Of a stretch of DNA of 64,000 bases, positions 52,732 through 60,717 are shown piece by piece. The stretch's first letter is position 1, and each line of letters begins with the position of its first letter. A model generated the notes under the pieces. The model was given only the letters and a program-made list of their open reading frames with translations, was not told the origin of the DNA and did not search any database. Made by a program: the position numbers and the translations under genes. This DNA comes from Bordetella genomosp. 8. GTDB lineage: Bacteria; Pseudomonadota; Gammaproteobacteria; Burkholderiales; Burkholderiaceae_B. The DNA lies in the NCBI RefSeq assembly GCF_002119685.1, contig NZ_CP021108.1, positions 5,208,001 through 5,272,000 on the forward strand, read 5' to 3'.

Positions 52732-53100
52732 TCAGGGCAGAATCAGTTTTTCGACGGCGCCCAGCAGCTGCGCGGGCTGGAAGGGCTTGACCACCCAGGC
52801 CTTGGCGCCGGCCAGTTGGCCTTCGCGCTTCTTGGCTTCCTGGCTTTCCGTGGTGAGCATGATCACCGGCGTGAAGCGATACGCGGGCAGTTGCTTGACC
52901 TCTTTCAGGAAGGTGATGCCATCCATCTGCGGCATGTTCACGTCGCTGATGATCAGGTGCACTTTCTGGCCCGTCAGCTTGGACAGGGCGTCCTGGCCGT
53001 CGCGTCCCTCGATCACGTCGTAGCCCGCGCCGCGCAGCGCGATGCCGACCACCTGCCGCACCGAGGCGGAGTCGTCGACGATGAGGATGGTCTTGGCCAT
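52732..53100 (-). CDS. cheY: Chemotaxis response regulator CheY
   Basis: A stand-alone receiver of 122 residues. It has the acidic pair in LIVDDSAS, phospho-acceptor Asp in IISDVNMPQMDG, the conserved Thr in MLTTESQ, and Lys in VVKPFQP. AGGAG lies just before ATG 53100. It is second in the operon after the membrane-anchored MCP. As no flagellar genes are present, its output could be a flagellar motor encoded elsewhere, a twitching motor, or a phosphate sink within this system. Confidence 0.95.
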   Translation of the reverse strand: MAKTILIVDDSASVRQVVGIALRGAGYDVIEGRDGQDALSKLTGQKVHLIISDVNMPQMDGITFLKEVKQLPAYRFTPVIMLTTESQEAKKREGQLAGAKAWVVKPFQPAQLLGAVEKLILP

Positions 53101-53144
53101 GGCGGGGCTCCTGGTTGTATGGCTGAGGGCAACGGGCCCGGGAT

Positions 53145-54314
53145 TCAGAAAAAAGTAATGTCCGTCGACGCCGCCGCCGGGGCGGACTGGGTCGTCCTTG
53201 CGGCCGGCGATGGGGCCGCGCCCTGGTGTATGTCGCGCTCGTCGGCCATGGCGTAGGTGCGCTCCAGCTCGGACAGCAGCGGCGCCGCGTCCAGCGGCCG
53301 CAATTCGCCGGCGGCCGCGCAGGCCTCGCCATAGTCCTGCATGACGGCGGGCAGCCGCTCGATGTTCGCGCCGACGTGCGACATCACCTGGCCGACGCGA
53401 TCCTGGAACTGCAGCTGCACCAGCGCCTGGCTGACCTCTTCCTGGATGCCCTGGCTTTCCTCGCGCAGCAGGTCGGTCGTCCGGCCCAGGCCGTCGGCGA
53501 AGGAGCGGAACCGTTCCAGGACTTCCTGTATGGTGCCTTCCGACGCGGCGATGGCGGCCTGCTCGCTGCGGGTGGACTCTTCCGCGGCTGCGCAGGTGGC
53601 GACGATGGCGTCGCCGATGAAGGCGATTTTCTCGGCGATGCGCGCGCCGGTCTCGCCCGACTGCTTGGACAGGGCGCGCACCTCCTGCGCCACCGTGGCA
53701 AAGCCCCGGCCCAGGCTGCCGGCATGGGCGGCTTCGATGGTGGCGTTGATGGCCAGCAGATTGGTCTGCTGCGTGATCTGGCCGATGGCCTGCACCATGC
53801 CCTGCAGCTCGTCGACGAAGCCCTTCAGGCCCTGGACCTTGCCCAGCAGCTCGACCTTGGTCTTCATGCTCGCGCTCAACTGGTCCACCACGGTGTGCAA
53901 CTGCTCGGCGCTGCGCGCCGACACGCCGGCGGCCGATTCGCCATGGCCGCTGCTGTCGCGCGTGGACAGCTTCAGGGTCTGGTCCAGCCGCGTGGAGATT
54001 TCACCGAAGCGCATGCTCAGGGCGGTGACCGCGGTTTCCATCTGGGTGCGCGACGACTCGATCTGGCGCGACCACACTGGTGCCAGGTCGCCGCAGAAGG
54101 ACGCCAGGTTTTGCACGTGGGCGTCCACGTCCAGGTCCTGGCTGCCAGCGCCGCGTCGGGCCGCGTAGCCCGCCAGCAAGCCGGCCACGACCAGGGCGCC
54201 GGCCGCGGCCAGGGGCTGGGTGGCCCAGGCGCCCGCCCAGGCGGTGGCGGCGCCGCCCGCAATGCCCAGCACCGGCGCGGCGGCGGAGGACCAGGAGAAT
54301 CCGGCGATATTCAT
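53145..54314 (-). CDS. Methyl-accepting chemotaxis protein with short membrane anchor, no periplasmic domain
   Basis: A 389-residue receptor-like protein. Two adjacent membrane helices (about residues 10-30 and 34-50) leave almost no periplasmic loop, so it must sense an internal signal or the membrane. The signalling hairpin is present with [20 protein letters not shown] and [18 protein letters not shown]. The region after it includes [14 protein letters not shown], seen in receptors that respond to cytoplasmic cues. The C-terminus ends STDITFF after a Pro/Ala linker. It starts the chemosensory operon; the promoter must lie in the 224 bases upstream. Confidence 0.92.
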   Translation of the reverse strand: MNIAGFSWSSAAAPVLGIAGGAATAWAGAWATQPLAAAGALVVAGLLAGYAARRGAGSQDLDVDAHVQNLASFCGDLAPVWSRQIESSRTQMETAVTALSMRFGEISTRLDQTLKLSTRDSSGHGESAAGVSARSAEQLHTVVDQLSASMKTKVELLGKVQGLKGFVDELQGMVQAIGQITQQTNLLAINATIEAAHAGSLGRGFATVAQEVRALSKQSGETGARIAEKIAFIGDAIVATCAAAEESTRSEQAAIAASEGTIQEVLERFRSFADGLGRTTDLLREESQGIQEEVSQALVQLQFQDRVGQVMSHVGANIERLPAVMQDYGEACAAAGELRPLDAAPLLSELERTYAMADERDIHQGAAPSPAARTTQSAPAAASTDITFF

Positions 54315-54440
54315 GTAGCAGGCGTCCGTCGGAAGGTCCGCCGGGGTTGGCGGTTGTACAGGAACAACGGCAGCGCGGGCGCAAGCCTAAGGGCACGGCC
54401 GGCCAGATTAGGGCACTCCACCGGCCAACATTGTCTTTTT

Positions 54441-54464
54441 GTTCAAATGTGTTAACAATTGAAC
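54441..54464. promoter_or_regulatory. Inverted repeat in the MCP/AraC divergent promoter region
   Basis: GTTCAA (54441-54446) and TTGAAC (54459-54464) are perfect inverted arms around a GTTAAC core, with TTGTT and AACAA forming a second nested pair. It is the only AT-rich patch in the gap between the chemosensory operon (start 54314) and the AraC gene (start 54539), so it may hold a promoter and a regulator site. Confidence 0.5.
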
Positions 54465-54538
54465 GGCGCGCTTATCGGGCGCAGCTTCAGTGGCGTACTG
54501 ATACGCGGCTGGTGGTTTACAGCCGCAATTCCCTGGCG

Positions 54539-55672
54539 ATGACGATGCTCAGTAGCACTGAACCCCCACCGGGCCAGCCTCCCGGCCCCGGCCTCCCCGC
54601 CCTGCTCCCGCCCGCCGCGGGCATGATGGCGGGGATGGTGGCGCACCCGGCCGTGCCCACCATCCGCCCCGTCACCCTGCGGCAGCTGTTGAGCGAAGTG
54701 GCACGGCGCGGCAGGGACCCGCGCCCGCTGTGCGACGGCCTGGGCTTCGGGCCGGACGACCTGGAGCAGGACGGGTTTTTCGTTTCCGGCAGGCAGGCGA
54801 CGCAGTTGATCCGGCGAGCCCTGCCCGTGCTGGGCGATCCCGCGCTGGGACTGGAAATGGGCGCCGGGGTCAACATCGTTTCCTGGGGGCTGGTCACGCT
54901 GGGCCTGATGGCGTGCGCGTCCTCGCGCCAGTTGCTGGACTTCGCCATCGAGCACCAGCACCACGCCGGCTGCCTGCCCAGCCTGCATGGCGAAGAAACC
55001 GGCCAGGCTTTCCGGCTGGTGGCGCGCGCGCCCGTCGCCGATCGCGACGTGGCCATCTTCCTGGTGGACAAGGCCCTGGCGTCGCTGACGCAACTCGGCC
55101 GCCAGGTCGTGGGCACGCACTTCAACCCCAACCGGGTGGACCTGGTGAGGGAGCGGCCGTCCTATGGCGCGGTCTATGAACGGGTCTTTCGTTGCCCGGT
55201 CCGTTTCGGCAGCGCCGAAAACCGCATCTATTTTCCCGTCGAGCCCTATGCCGTGCGCAGCGCCGACGCGGTGGTACTGCGCCAGGTACGGCACGAACTG
55301 GCACGCGCCGCCACGCCATCCGGCGTCTGCGTGATGCAGGCCTGCGTGGTGCAGGCCATCCGGCGCGACCTGGCCGCGCCGCCGCCGCTGAACGCGATCG
55401 CCGCATCGCTGCACATCAGCGAACGCACGCTGCGCCGCCGACTGGCCGAACGGGGCAGCAGCTATGCCGAACTGCTATGCCAGGAGCGCCGCGCGCGCGC
55501 CCTGGCGCTGGTCGCGCACTCCACGCGCAGCGTCCAGCAGATCGCGCTGGAGTGCGGATTCAGCGACGCCCGCACCTTGCAGCGGGCCTTCAAGCGCTGG
55601 ACGGGGTACAGCCCCATGGCCTTCCGCGACCAGGCACGGCTGCGGCCGCTCGAGACGGACCCCGCGGCCTGA
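54539..55672 (+). CDS. AraC-family transcriptional regulator
   Basis: A regulator of about 377 residues with an N-terminal effector domain of the OruR/ArgR-like AraC class (PF12625: LLSEVARRGRDPRPLCDGLGF) and a C-terminal double HTH. The HTH has PLNAIAASLHISERTLRRRLAERGSSY cut over the first helix-turn-helix and VQQIALECGFSDARTLQRAFKRWTG in the second. The start is uncertain: ATG 54539 has no clear ribosome site, and an internal ATG at 54623 (MMAGMVAHP) is possible. It is divergent from the chemosensory operon and convergent with the aminotransferase gene 10 bases away. Confidence 0.91.
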   Translation: MTMLSSTEPPPGQPPGPGLPALLPPAAGMMAGMVAHPAVPTIRPVTLRQLLSEVARRGRDPRPLCDGLGFGPDDLEQDGFFVSGRQATQLIRRALPVLGDPALGLEMGAGVNIVSWGLVTLGLMACASSRQLLDFAIEHQHHAGCLPSLHGEETGQAFRLVARAPVADRDVAIFLVDKALASLTQLGRQVVGTHFNPNRVDLVRERPSYGAVYERVFRCPVRFGSAENRIYFPVEPYAVRSADAVVLRQVRHELARAATPSGVCVMQACVVQAIRRDLAAPPPLNAIAASLHISERTLRRRLAERGSSYAELLCQERRARALALVAHSTRSVQQIALECGFSDARTLQRAFKRWTGYSPMAFRDQARLRPLETDPAA

Positions 55673-55682
55673 GCCTGCCAGG

Positions 55683-56933
55683 TCAAGCCGTCCGCGCCAA
55701 TGCGCGCAGGGCTTCGGCCAACCTGTCCATCTCGTCGTCGGTGGTCAGGTAGCTCACCGACGCGCGGGCGATCTCGGCCAGGCCGCGCGCCCGCATATCC
55801 AGCGGCGTATAGGCCGGACCGTTGCCGCTGATGGAAATGCCCTGCCCGGCCAGCTCGCGCATCACGGCGGCGACATCGCGTCCCGCCACGGCGAACGACA
55901 CCAGACCCGAGCGGTGCGGGTCCAGGCCCTGGTCGAGGACGTCGACGCCCGGGATGTCCGCCAGCAGCCCGCGCAGGGCTCGCGCATTGCGGTCCACGCG
56001 TGCCCTTATGTTGTGGATGCCGATATCCAGCGCTTCGCGCAGGGCGTTGGCGAGCCCGCAGCGCAGTACGTAGGATCGTTCGGAAGGCTCGAAACGCGCC
56101 GCGTCGGTTCGCATCACGGGCAGGCCATCGTCGTCCAGCGGCGCGGTGTGCGTGTCGGCCAGCGTGGCGCTCAGCCGCGGCAGGAAGTCCTGGCGGATAT
56201 ACAGCAGCCCCGTTTCGCGCGGGCCGCGCAGCGCCTTGCGGCCGACGCCGGTCAGGACGTCGCAGCCGACTTCATTCACGTCGACGGGTAGTTGCCCCAG
56301 GACCTGCGCGGCATCCACGAAATACGGAATGCCGTGGCGGCGCGCCACCGCGCCGATGGCGGCCGCGGGATTGATCAGGCCGCCGTTGGCCGGCATCCAG
56401 GTCACGCAGATCGCCCGCACGCGTTCGCCACCATGTTCGTCGATCATGGCCTCCAGCGCGCGCGGGTCCGCCATGCCGGTATCGTCGGACGGAATGGTTT
56501 CGATGCGCGCGCCGTGGCGCACGGCGGCCACGTGCATCGCGGCGATATTGCCGCCCCACTCATGGCGCGCGACCAGTATGCGATCGCCGGGCTTCCAATC
56601 CCCCAGCCCCGCGAAGGCGCTGCCCCAGCCCACGGAATTGCCGGTGGTCAATGCGATTTCCGCGGGTCGCGCATGCAGCAGCGTCGCCGCCAGGATGCGC
56701 GCCTGTTCCGCCTGCTCGCGGGCCGCCGCGCCGGCTTCGATCGGGCCCATCTCGGCCTCGCGCCACATCTGCGTGCGCATGGCTTCCAGCGTGTCGACGG
56801 AAGGCAGCGACGAACCCGCGTGATTGAAGTGCACCGTCGTGCGCGTGCCCGGCGTGCGGGCGCGCAAGGCGTCGATGGCGGTATCGCTGAGCGGACCTGG
56901 ATCGGCCGCCGCGGTGGGGGGTGTGGCGTTCAT
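55683..56933 (-). CDS. Class V aminotransferase-fold PLP enzyme
   Basis: A 416-residue PLP enzyme of the class V fold (NifS/CsdA/isopenicillin-epimerase-like group). The internal-aldimine Lys is Lys233 in GVGRKALRGPRETGLLY, and PLP-contacting Asp207 and Gln210 lie in YFVDAAQVLGQL. The N-terminal FNHAGSSLPS is typical of the epimerase and EgtE-like members. There is no catalytic Cys loop like cysteine desulfurases. It lies between an AraC regulator and a long unknown gene. The substrate is not known. Confidence 0.92.
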   Translation of the reverse strand: MNATPPTAAADPGPLSDTAIDALRARTPGTRTTVHFNHAGSSLPSVDTLEAMRTQMWREAEMGPIEAGAAAREQAEQARILAATLLHARPAEIALTTGNSVGWGSAFAGLGDWKPGDRILVARHEWGGNIAAMHVAAVRHGARIETIPSDDTGMADPRALEAMIDEHGGERVRAICVTWMPANGGLINPAAAIGAVARRHGIPYFVDAAQVLGQLPVDVNEVGCDVLTGVGRKALRGPRETGLLYIRQDFLPRLSATLADTHTAPLDDDGLPVMRTDAARFEPSERSYVLRCGLANALREALDIGIHNIRARVDRNARALRGLLADIPGVDVLDQGLDPHRSGLVSFAVAGRDVAAVMRELAGQGISISGNGPAYTPLDMRARGLAEIARASVSYLTTDDEMDRLAEALRALARTA

Positions 56934-57042
56934 GCTGTGTTGGCTCCGGACCGGAACGCCGCAGAGCGGCGGCGAGTGCCTATGCTAGCCCATGGACGGC
57001 GTGGCACCGGGGACCGGATGGCGCGACGCGATCCGGCCTGGC

Positions 57043-57069
57043 GCAGGTAACGCAGGTAACGCAGGTGGG
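57043..57069 (+). repeat. 9-base tandem repeat, three copies
   Basis: GCAGGTAAC occurs at 57043-57051 and 57052-57060, followed by GCAGGTGGG. It lies in the gap between the aminotransferase gene and the hypothetical gene, about 45 bases from the hexamer array. It may be slippage-prone DNA or part of a regulatory element. Confidence 0.5.
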
Positions 57070-57114
57070 TTTGCTCGTCGGCATCGCCCCGTATTCATCC
57101 TCGTGACTTGGACC

Positions 57115-57186
57115 CTGGACCTGGACCTGGACCTGGGCCTGGACCTGGACCTGGGCCTGGACCTGGGCCTGGACCTGGACCTGGAC
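57115..57186 (+). repeat. 12-copy hexamer array (CTGGAC/CTGGGC) abutting a stop codon
   Basis: Twelve uninterrupted 6-base units run from 57115 to 57186: nine CTGGAC and three CTGGGC. The next base begins the stop codon of the minus-strand gene (CTA, TAG on that strand), so the array starts exactly where that gene ends. On the minus strand the array would read as (VQ/AQ)n if the stop were suppressed. Such pure arrays are prone to length change between strains. Confidence 0.8.
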
Positions 57187-58095
57187 CTAGCGGCCCAGCG
57201 GAAACTGTTCTTCCAGGTAGACGTTCTGCCATGCAACGTATTGATCCAGGGCCTCCACGCCGCCTATCGCGTCCAGCGCCTGCCGCATCGCGGCGCCCGG
57301 CCGCCACGCCAGCGGCGCGCCCGTGGCGATGGCGTCCGTCGTGCCCGGAATGAAATGCAGTGGCGACAGCCAACGGCACTCCAGGCCCAGTTCCGCGAGT
57401 ATGCGTTGCGACAGGTAATCCACCGCGCCGCGCTCGCCCGCGCCCAGGTCGACGATGCGCTGCGGATCGATGCGGCCGCCAGCGCCCATCCAGGCGGCGG
57501 GGCTTTGCGGATCGGCTTCGGTCAGGACCGATACCAGCGCCCTGATCGCATGACAGACCGGGTCCAGGGGCAACAGGCGCCCGCCGGCGAACAGATGCAG
57601 GAAATTCCCCACCGGCCTGTCATCGCGCAAAGGCAGCGTGATCAACTGACTGGCGCGATCGACGCCGAAGGCGATGCCGGTCGTCCCTGTCCCGCCACCG
57701 CCGCCGTAGAACGCCATCCCGTCACGATGCCCGCCGGGCGACACCAGCGCCACCAGCCAGCGCCGCGGGCCGGACAGGGCCAGTACGTTTTCCTCGACGG
57801 CGCGGCGTAGCAGCACCTTGAACGTGGCCGACTTATCGAGCCGCGACAACAGGGTCGTCAATGGTTGCTGGTCCACCTGCTTCTGCGCCAGGAAGGCCGC
57901 CGCCTGGCTGGGCCCGGGCTCGGCCTGCAGCAGGATCGAATCGAAATACAAGGACGACGACAGGGCCTGCTCGTCGGGCATGGCGGGGCGTTTGGCATCC
58001 CCCAGCACCAGGCAGCTATTCCAGACGGTTTCGGTCTCGGAGATATGGAGGGTATCCCGGCCAGCAGCCTGGATGGCAGTACCGCCGTGCACCAT
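57187..58095 (-). CDS. Hypothetical protein, start uncertain
   Basis: I do not recognise this protein of at least 302 residues. The tail from MVHGGTAIQAAG to the end looks like a soluble globular protein (Gly-rich YGGGGGTGTTGIAFGVD near the middle, DLGAGERGAVDYLSQRILAEL near the end), with no signal peptide or membrane helix. The start given (58095) has no ribosome site. A strong ribosome site GGAGGAG (58220-58226) and ATG 58214 lie upstream in a different frame whose translation begins MYSNQIPSGGTSIFPT, so a frameshift near 58095 may have split an originally longer gene. Its stop is immediately followed by the hexamer array. Confidence 0.6.
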   Translation of the reverse strand: MVHGGTAIQAAGRDTLHISETETVWNSCLVLGDAKRPAMPDEQALSSSLYFDSILLQAEPGPSQAAAFLAQKQVDQQPLTTLLSRLDKSATFKVLLRRAVEENVLALSGPRRWLVALVSPGGHRDGMAFYGGGGGTGTTGIAFGVDRASQLITLPLRDDRPVGNFLHLFAGGRLLPLDPVCHAIRALVSVLTEADPQSPAAWMGAGGRIDPQRIVDLGAGERGAVDYLSQRILAELGLECRWLSPLHFIPGTTDAIATGAPLAWRPGAAMRQALDAIGGVEALDQYVAWQNVYLEEQFPLGR

Positions 58096-58415
58096 CGTGG
58101 CGGCAGGTCCACGCGCGCCACGCGACGCTGAGCTGTTCGTAATGAGCCACCCACGCCCGTGGGCGCCGTTGGAAAGATCGATGTCCCACCGGATGGGATC
58201 TGATTGGAATACATGCCGGCTCCTCCAGCCACGCGCTACGGAGCGCTTACGTAAGCGATCGGCGCCGCCGGTTCCGGGCGCCTGAAGATAGCGGATGCGG
58301 TGGATGGCGCGCATGCGGCGATAGAGATTTACGCCTATCGCGCGCGTGGCCGCTCTCTGGTACAAACGTCTGGCTATTCGGACGGCTGCACGAGCGTGCG
58401 GCCTTCGATTTCCAA

Positions 58416-58451
58416 GACTTGCACGACTTGCGCGATTTCGACGACTTGCAC
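58416..58451 (+). repeat. Degenerate 9-base repeat upstream of the M20 peptidase gene
   Basis: GACTTGCAC, GACTTGCGC, GATTTCGAC and GACTTGCAC follow one another without gap (58416-58451), 48 bases before the peptidase ATG. The unit is a multiple of three and lies in the untranslated leader. It may be slippage-prone or a binding array. Confidence 0.5.
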
Positions 58452-58498
58452 GATTGCACGCGCGAGCGCGCGCCACACGCCTACCCAAAGGACGCCCC

Positions 58499-59896
58499 AT
58501 GACCCGCGACGCCGCGATCGCCCGCGCCGACGACTACTTCCAATCCGGCGGATTCCGCGAATGCCTGGCCCGCCGTATCGCCATGCCCACCGAAAGCCAG
58601 AACCCGGATCGCGCCGCGGACCTGGCCGCCTATCTCGATACGGAAATGCGGCCCGCCTTCCAGGCCATGGGCTTCGAATGCCGCACGCTGACGCATCCCA
58701 AGGCGCGCGCGCCTTTCCTGTATGCGGAAAGAATCGAGGACCCCGCGCTCCCCACGGTGCTGGGCTACGGGCACGGCGACGTCATCCGGGGCCTGGATGC
58801 CGAGTGGCGCGAAGGCCTGTCGCCCTGGCAACTGACGGAATCGCAGGGTCGCTGGTATGGCCGCGGCATCGCCGACAACAAAGGCCAGCATACGGTCAAC
58901 ATGGAAGCGCTGCGCAGCGTGCTCGACACCCGGGGCAAGCTCGGCTTCAATGCCAAGTTCCTGGTGGAGATGGGCGAGGAAAACGGCTCGCCCGGCCTGC
59001 GCCAGGTTTGCGAAGACCACCGCGACCTGCTCGCGGCAGACCTGCTCATCGCATCGGACGGCCCGCGGCTGCGCGCGGAACGGCCGACCGTCTTCCTGGG
59101 TGCGCGCGGCGGCCTGAACTTCGACATGACTATCGAGGCCCGCGAAGGCGGGCACCATTCCGGCAACTGGGGCGGCCTGCTCTCCAACCCCGGCATCCAG
59201 CTGGCGCATGCCATCGCCTGCATCGTCTCCCCTACCGGCCAGATCCGCATTCCGGCCTGGGTGCCCAAGGAACTGCCCGCATCGGTGCGGCGCGTGCTGG
59301 CCGACTGCGACGTCGATGGCGGCGCGGACGGCCCCGCCATCGACCCGGACTGGGGCGAGCCGGGCCTGACGCCGGCCGAGCAGGTCTATGGCTGGTGTTC
59401 TTTCGAGGTCCTGGCCTTCAAGACCGGCAATCCGGAAACGCCGGTCAACGCGATCCCGCCGCGCGCCTGGGCGCGCTGCCAGTTGCGCTTCGTCGTCGGC
59501 GTCGATACCGACGAGCTGCTGCCCGCGCTGCGGCGGCATCTCGATCGCCACGGTTTCCCCATGGTCCAACTGACCCTGACGCGCGAGAGCATGTTCACGG
59601 CGACGCGCCTGGATCCCGACGATCCCTGGGTGCGGTGGACCGTCGAGTCCCTGGAGAAGACAGGCGGTAAAAAACCCGCCATCCTGCCCAACCTGGGCGG
59701 CTCGCTACCCAACGACATCTTCACGGACGTCCTGGGCCTGCGCACCATCTGGGTTCCGCATTCCTATCCTTCCTGCGCGCAGCATGCGCCCAACGAACAC
59801 CTGCCGCCAGAGCTGCTGCGTGAGGGCCTGCGGCTGATGACGGGCCTGTATTGGGATCTGGGTTCCGGGCAGACGCCGGCCGTGCAGCGCGCGTGA
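58499..59896 (+). CDS. M20-family metallopeptidase/amidohydrolase
   Basis: A 465-residue zinc enzyme of the M20 family (ArgE/DapE/CPG2/carnosinase group), cytoplasmic. Metal and catalytic residues are His92 and Asp94 (GYGHGDV), Asp126 (GRGIADNKG), Glu160/Glu161 (MGEENGS), and a late His in SCAQHAPNEHLPPE. The dimerisation domain sits between. ATG 58499 follows AAAGGA. These enzymes cleave N-acyl or dipeptide bonds. It is convergent with the YheO-type regulator (12-base gap) and near an amino acid dehydratase, which suggests amino-acid or compatible-solute use. Confidence 0.93.
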   Translation: MTRDAAIARADDYFQSGGFRECLARRIAMPTESQNPDRAADLAAYLDTEMRPAFQAMGFECRTLTHPKARAPFLYAERIEDPALPTVLGYGHGDVIRGLDAEWREGLSPWQLTESQGRWYGRGIADNKGQHTVNMEALRSVLDTRGKLGFNAKFLVEMGEENGSPGLRQVCEDHRDLLAADLLIASDGPRLRAERPTVFLGARGGLNFDMTIEAREGGHHSGNWGGLLSNPGIQLAHAIACIVSPTGQIRIPAWVPKELPASVRRVLADCDVDGGADGPAIDPDWGEPGLTPAEQVYGWCSFEVLAFKTGNPETPVNAIPPRAWARCQLRFVVGVDTDELLPALRRHLDRHGFPMVQLTLTRESMFTATRLDPDDPWVRWTVESLEKTGGKKPAILPNLGGSLPNDIFTDVLGLRTIWVPHSYPSCAQHAPNEHLPPELLREGLRLMTGLYWDLGSGQTPAVQRA

Positions 59897-59908
59897 CGGC
59901 GACGACGC

Positions 59909-60628
59909 CTAAGCAGCCGTGCCCTTGAGCGCCGCCAGTTCGGCATACACCGTCGCGCGACTGATGCCGAGCACGCCGGCCACATAGGCCGGCGCCCGCT
60001 TGCCTTCGAACGCGCCGGTGCGATACAGGTCCTCGATCAGGCTACGCCGCTGCTCCCGATCCAGCCGCGCCACCGTGGTGTTGTGCGCCGCGATCCAGTC
60101 CGCCACATAGCGATTGAGACGTTCGTGCCAATCGTTGCGGAACAGGTCGTCCGGACGCGGACGCTGGTCCGGCACGCGCAGGAAGCCGTCCAGCATGCGG
60201 CGCACCGCATCGAATTCCGTCACGTCGGCATTCACGCAGAGCAGGCCTATCGCGCGATCCTGCTCATCGCGCAGCACCGCGGTCACCGACTTGATGCGAC
60301 GGCCGTCCCAATTGATTTTCTCGTAGGGACCGATCACCGATGCGTCAGGCGCGAAATCCACTTCATCCAGATCGGAAGGATCGCCGGCCGCGCGCGGCGA
60401 GAACGGGTGCGCGACGTAGACCACGCTGTTCGTGCGCATATCGTGCACGACCGCTTCCACGAAAGGACTGAACAGCGCGGCCAGCGCGTCGGCGACGACG
60501 TAGTAGGGCCGCAACGCACCGGCGGGGCCGGCCGGCGCCCGCCGTGGGCTCTTGCCGCGTGGCGCCGCGCCTGCCGCCGACGCTTCCGTTGATGCCGGTG
60601 CTGCTCTTGCCGCCGTCGTCTTCGTCAA
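59909..60628 (-). CDS. YheO/DauR-type PAS and HTH transcriptional regulator
   Basis: A regulator of about 239 residues. After a Lys/Ala/Pro-rich leader comes the YheO-like PAS domain (YYVVADALAALFSPFVEAVVHDM, then PYEKINWDGRRIKSVTAVLRDEQDRAIGLLCVNADVT in overlapping pieces). The C-terminus is the HTH_22-type domain, with LIEDLYRTGAFEGKRAPAYVAGVLGISRATVYAELAAL cut at helices. DauR, a characterised member, controls D-arginine catabolism. The start is TTG 60628, with AGGGGA before it; the ATG-started reading just upstream is in another frame. It is divergent from the dehydratase and convergent with the M20 gene, and probably regulates at least the former. Confidence 0.9.
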   Translation of the reverse strand: MTKTTAARAAPASTEASAAGAAPRGKSPRRAPAGPAGALRPYYVVADALAALFSPFVEAVVHDMRTNSVVYVAHPFSPRAAGDPSDLDEVDFAPDASVIGPYEKINWDGRRIKSVTAVLRDEQDRAIGLLCVNADVTEFDAVRRMLDGFLRVPDQRPRPDDLFRNDWHERLNRYVADWIAAHNTTVARLDREQRRSLIEDLYRTGAFEGKRAPAYVAGVLGISRATVYAELAALKGTAA

Positions 60629-60648
60629 TCCAGTCCCCTGACATTTTT

Positions 60649-60659
60649 TCCAAATTGGA
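60649..60659. promoter_or_regulatory. Palindrome in the YheO-type regulator/dehydratase divergent promoter
   Basis: TCCAA-A-TTGGA is an inverted repeat in an AT-rich stretch that continues with TTTTATCGTCTAATATTT, which could hold a promoter. It lies between the TTG start of the regulator (60628) and the ATG of the dehydratase (60718). A candidate operator for the regulator. Confidence 0.5.
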
Positions 60660-60717
60660 TTTTATCGTCTAATATTTGCTTTCACTACTATCCTATCGCG
60701 CTGCCCAGGAGCATTCC

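Noticed and set aside
57043..57186. Possible CRISPR array because of short repeats in an intergenic gap
   Set aside because: Units are 6 to 9 bases, directly tandem and without spacers, and no cas genes are present.
57095..57379. A minus-strand frame encoding a (Gly-Pro)n stretch over the hexamer array
   Set aside because: It overlaps the real gene end in another frame, and the GP run is simply the translation of the hexamer repeat. No start signal supports it.
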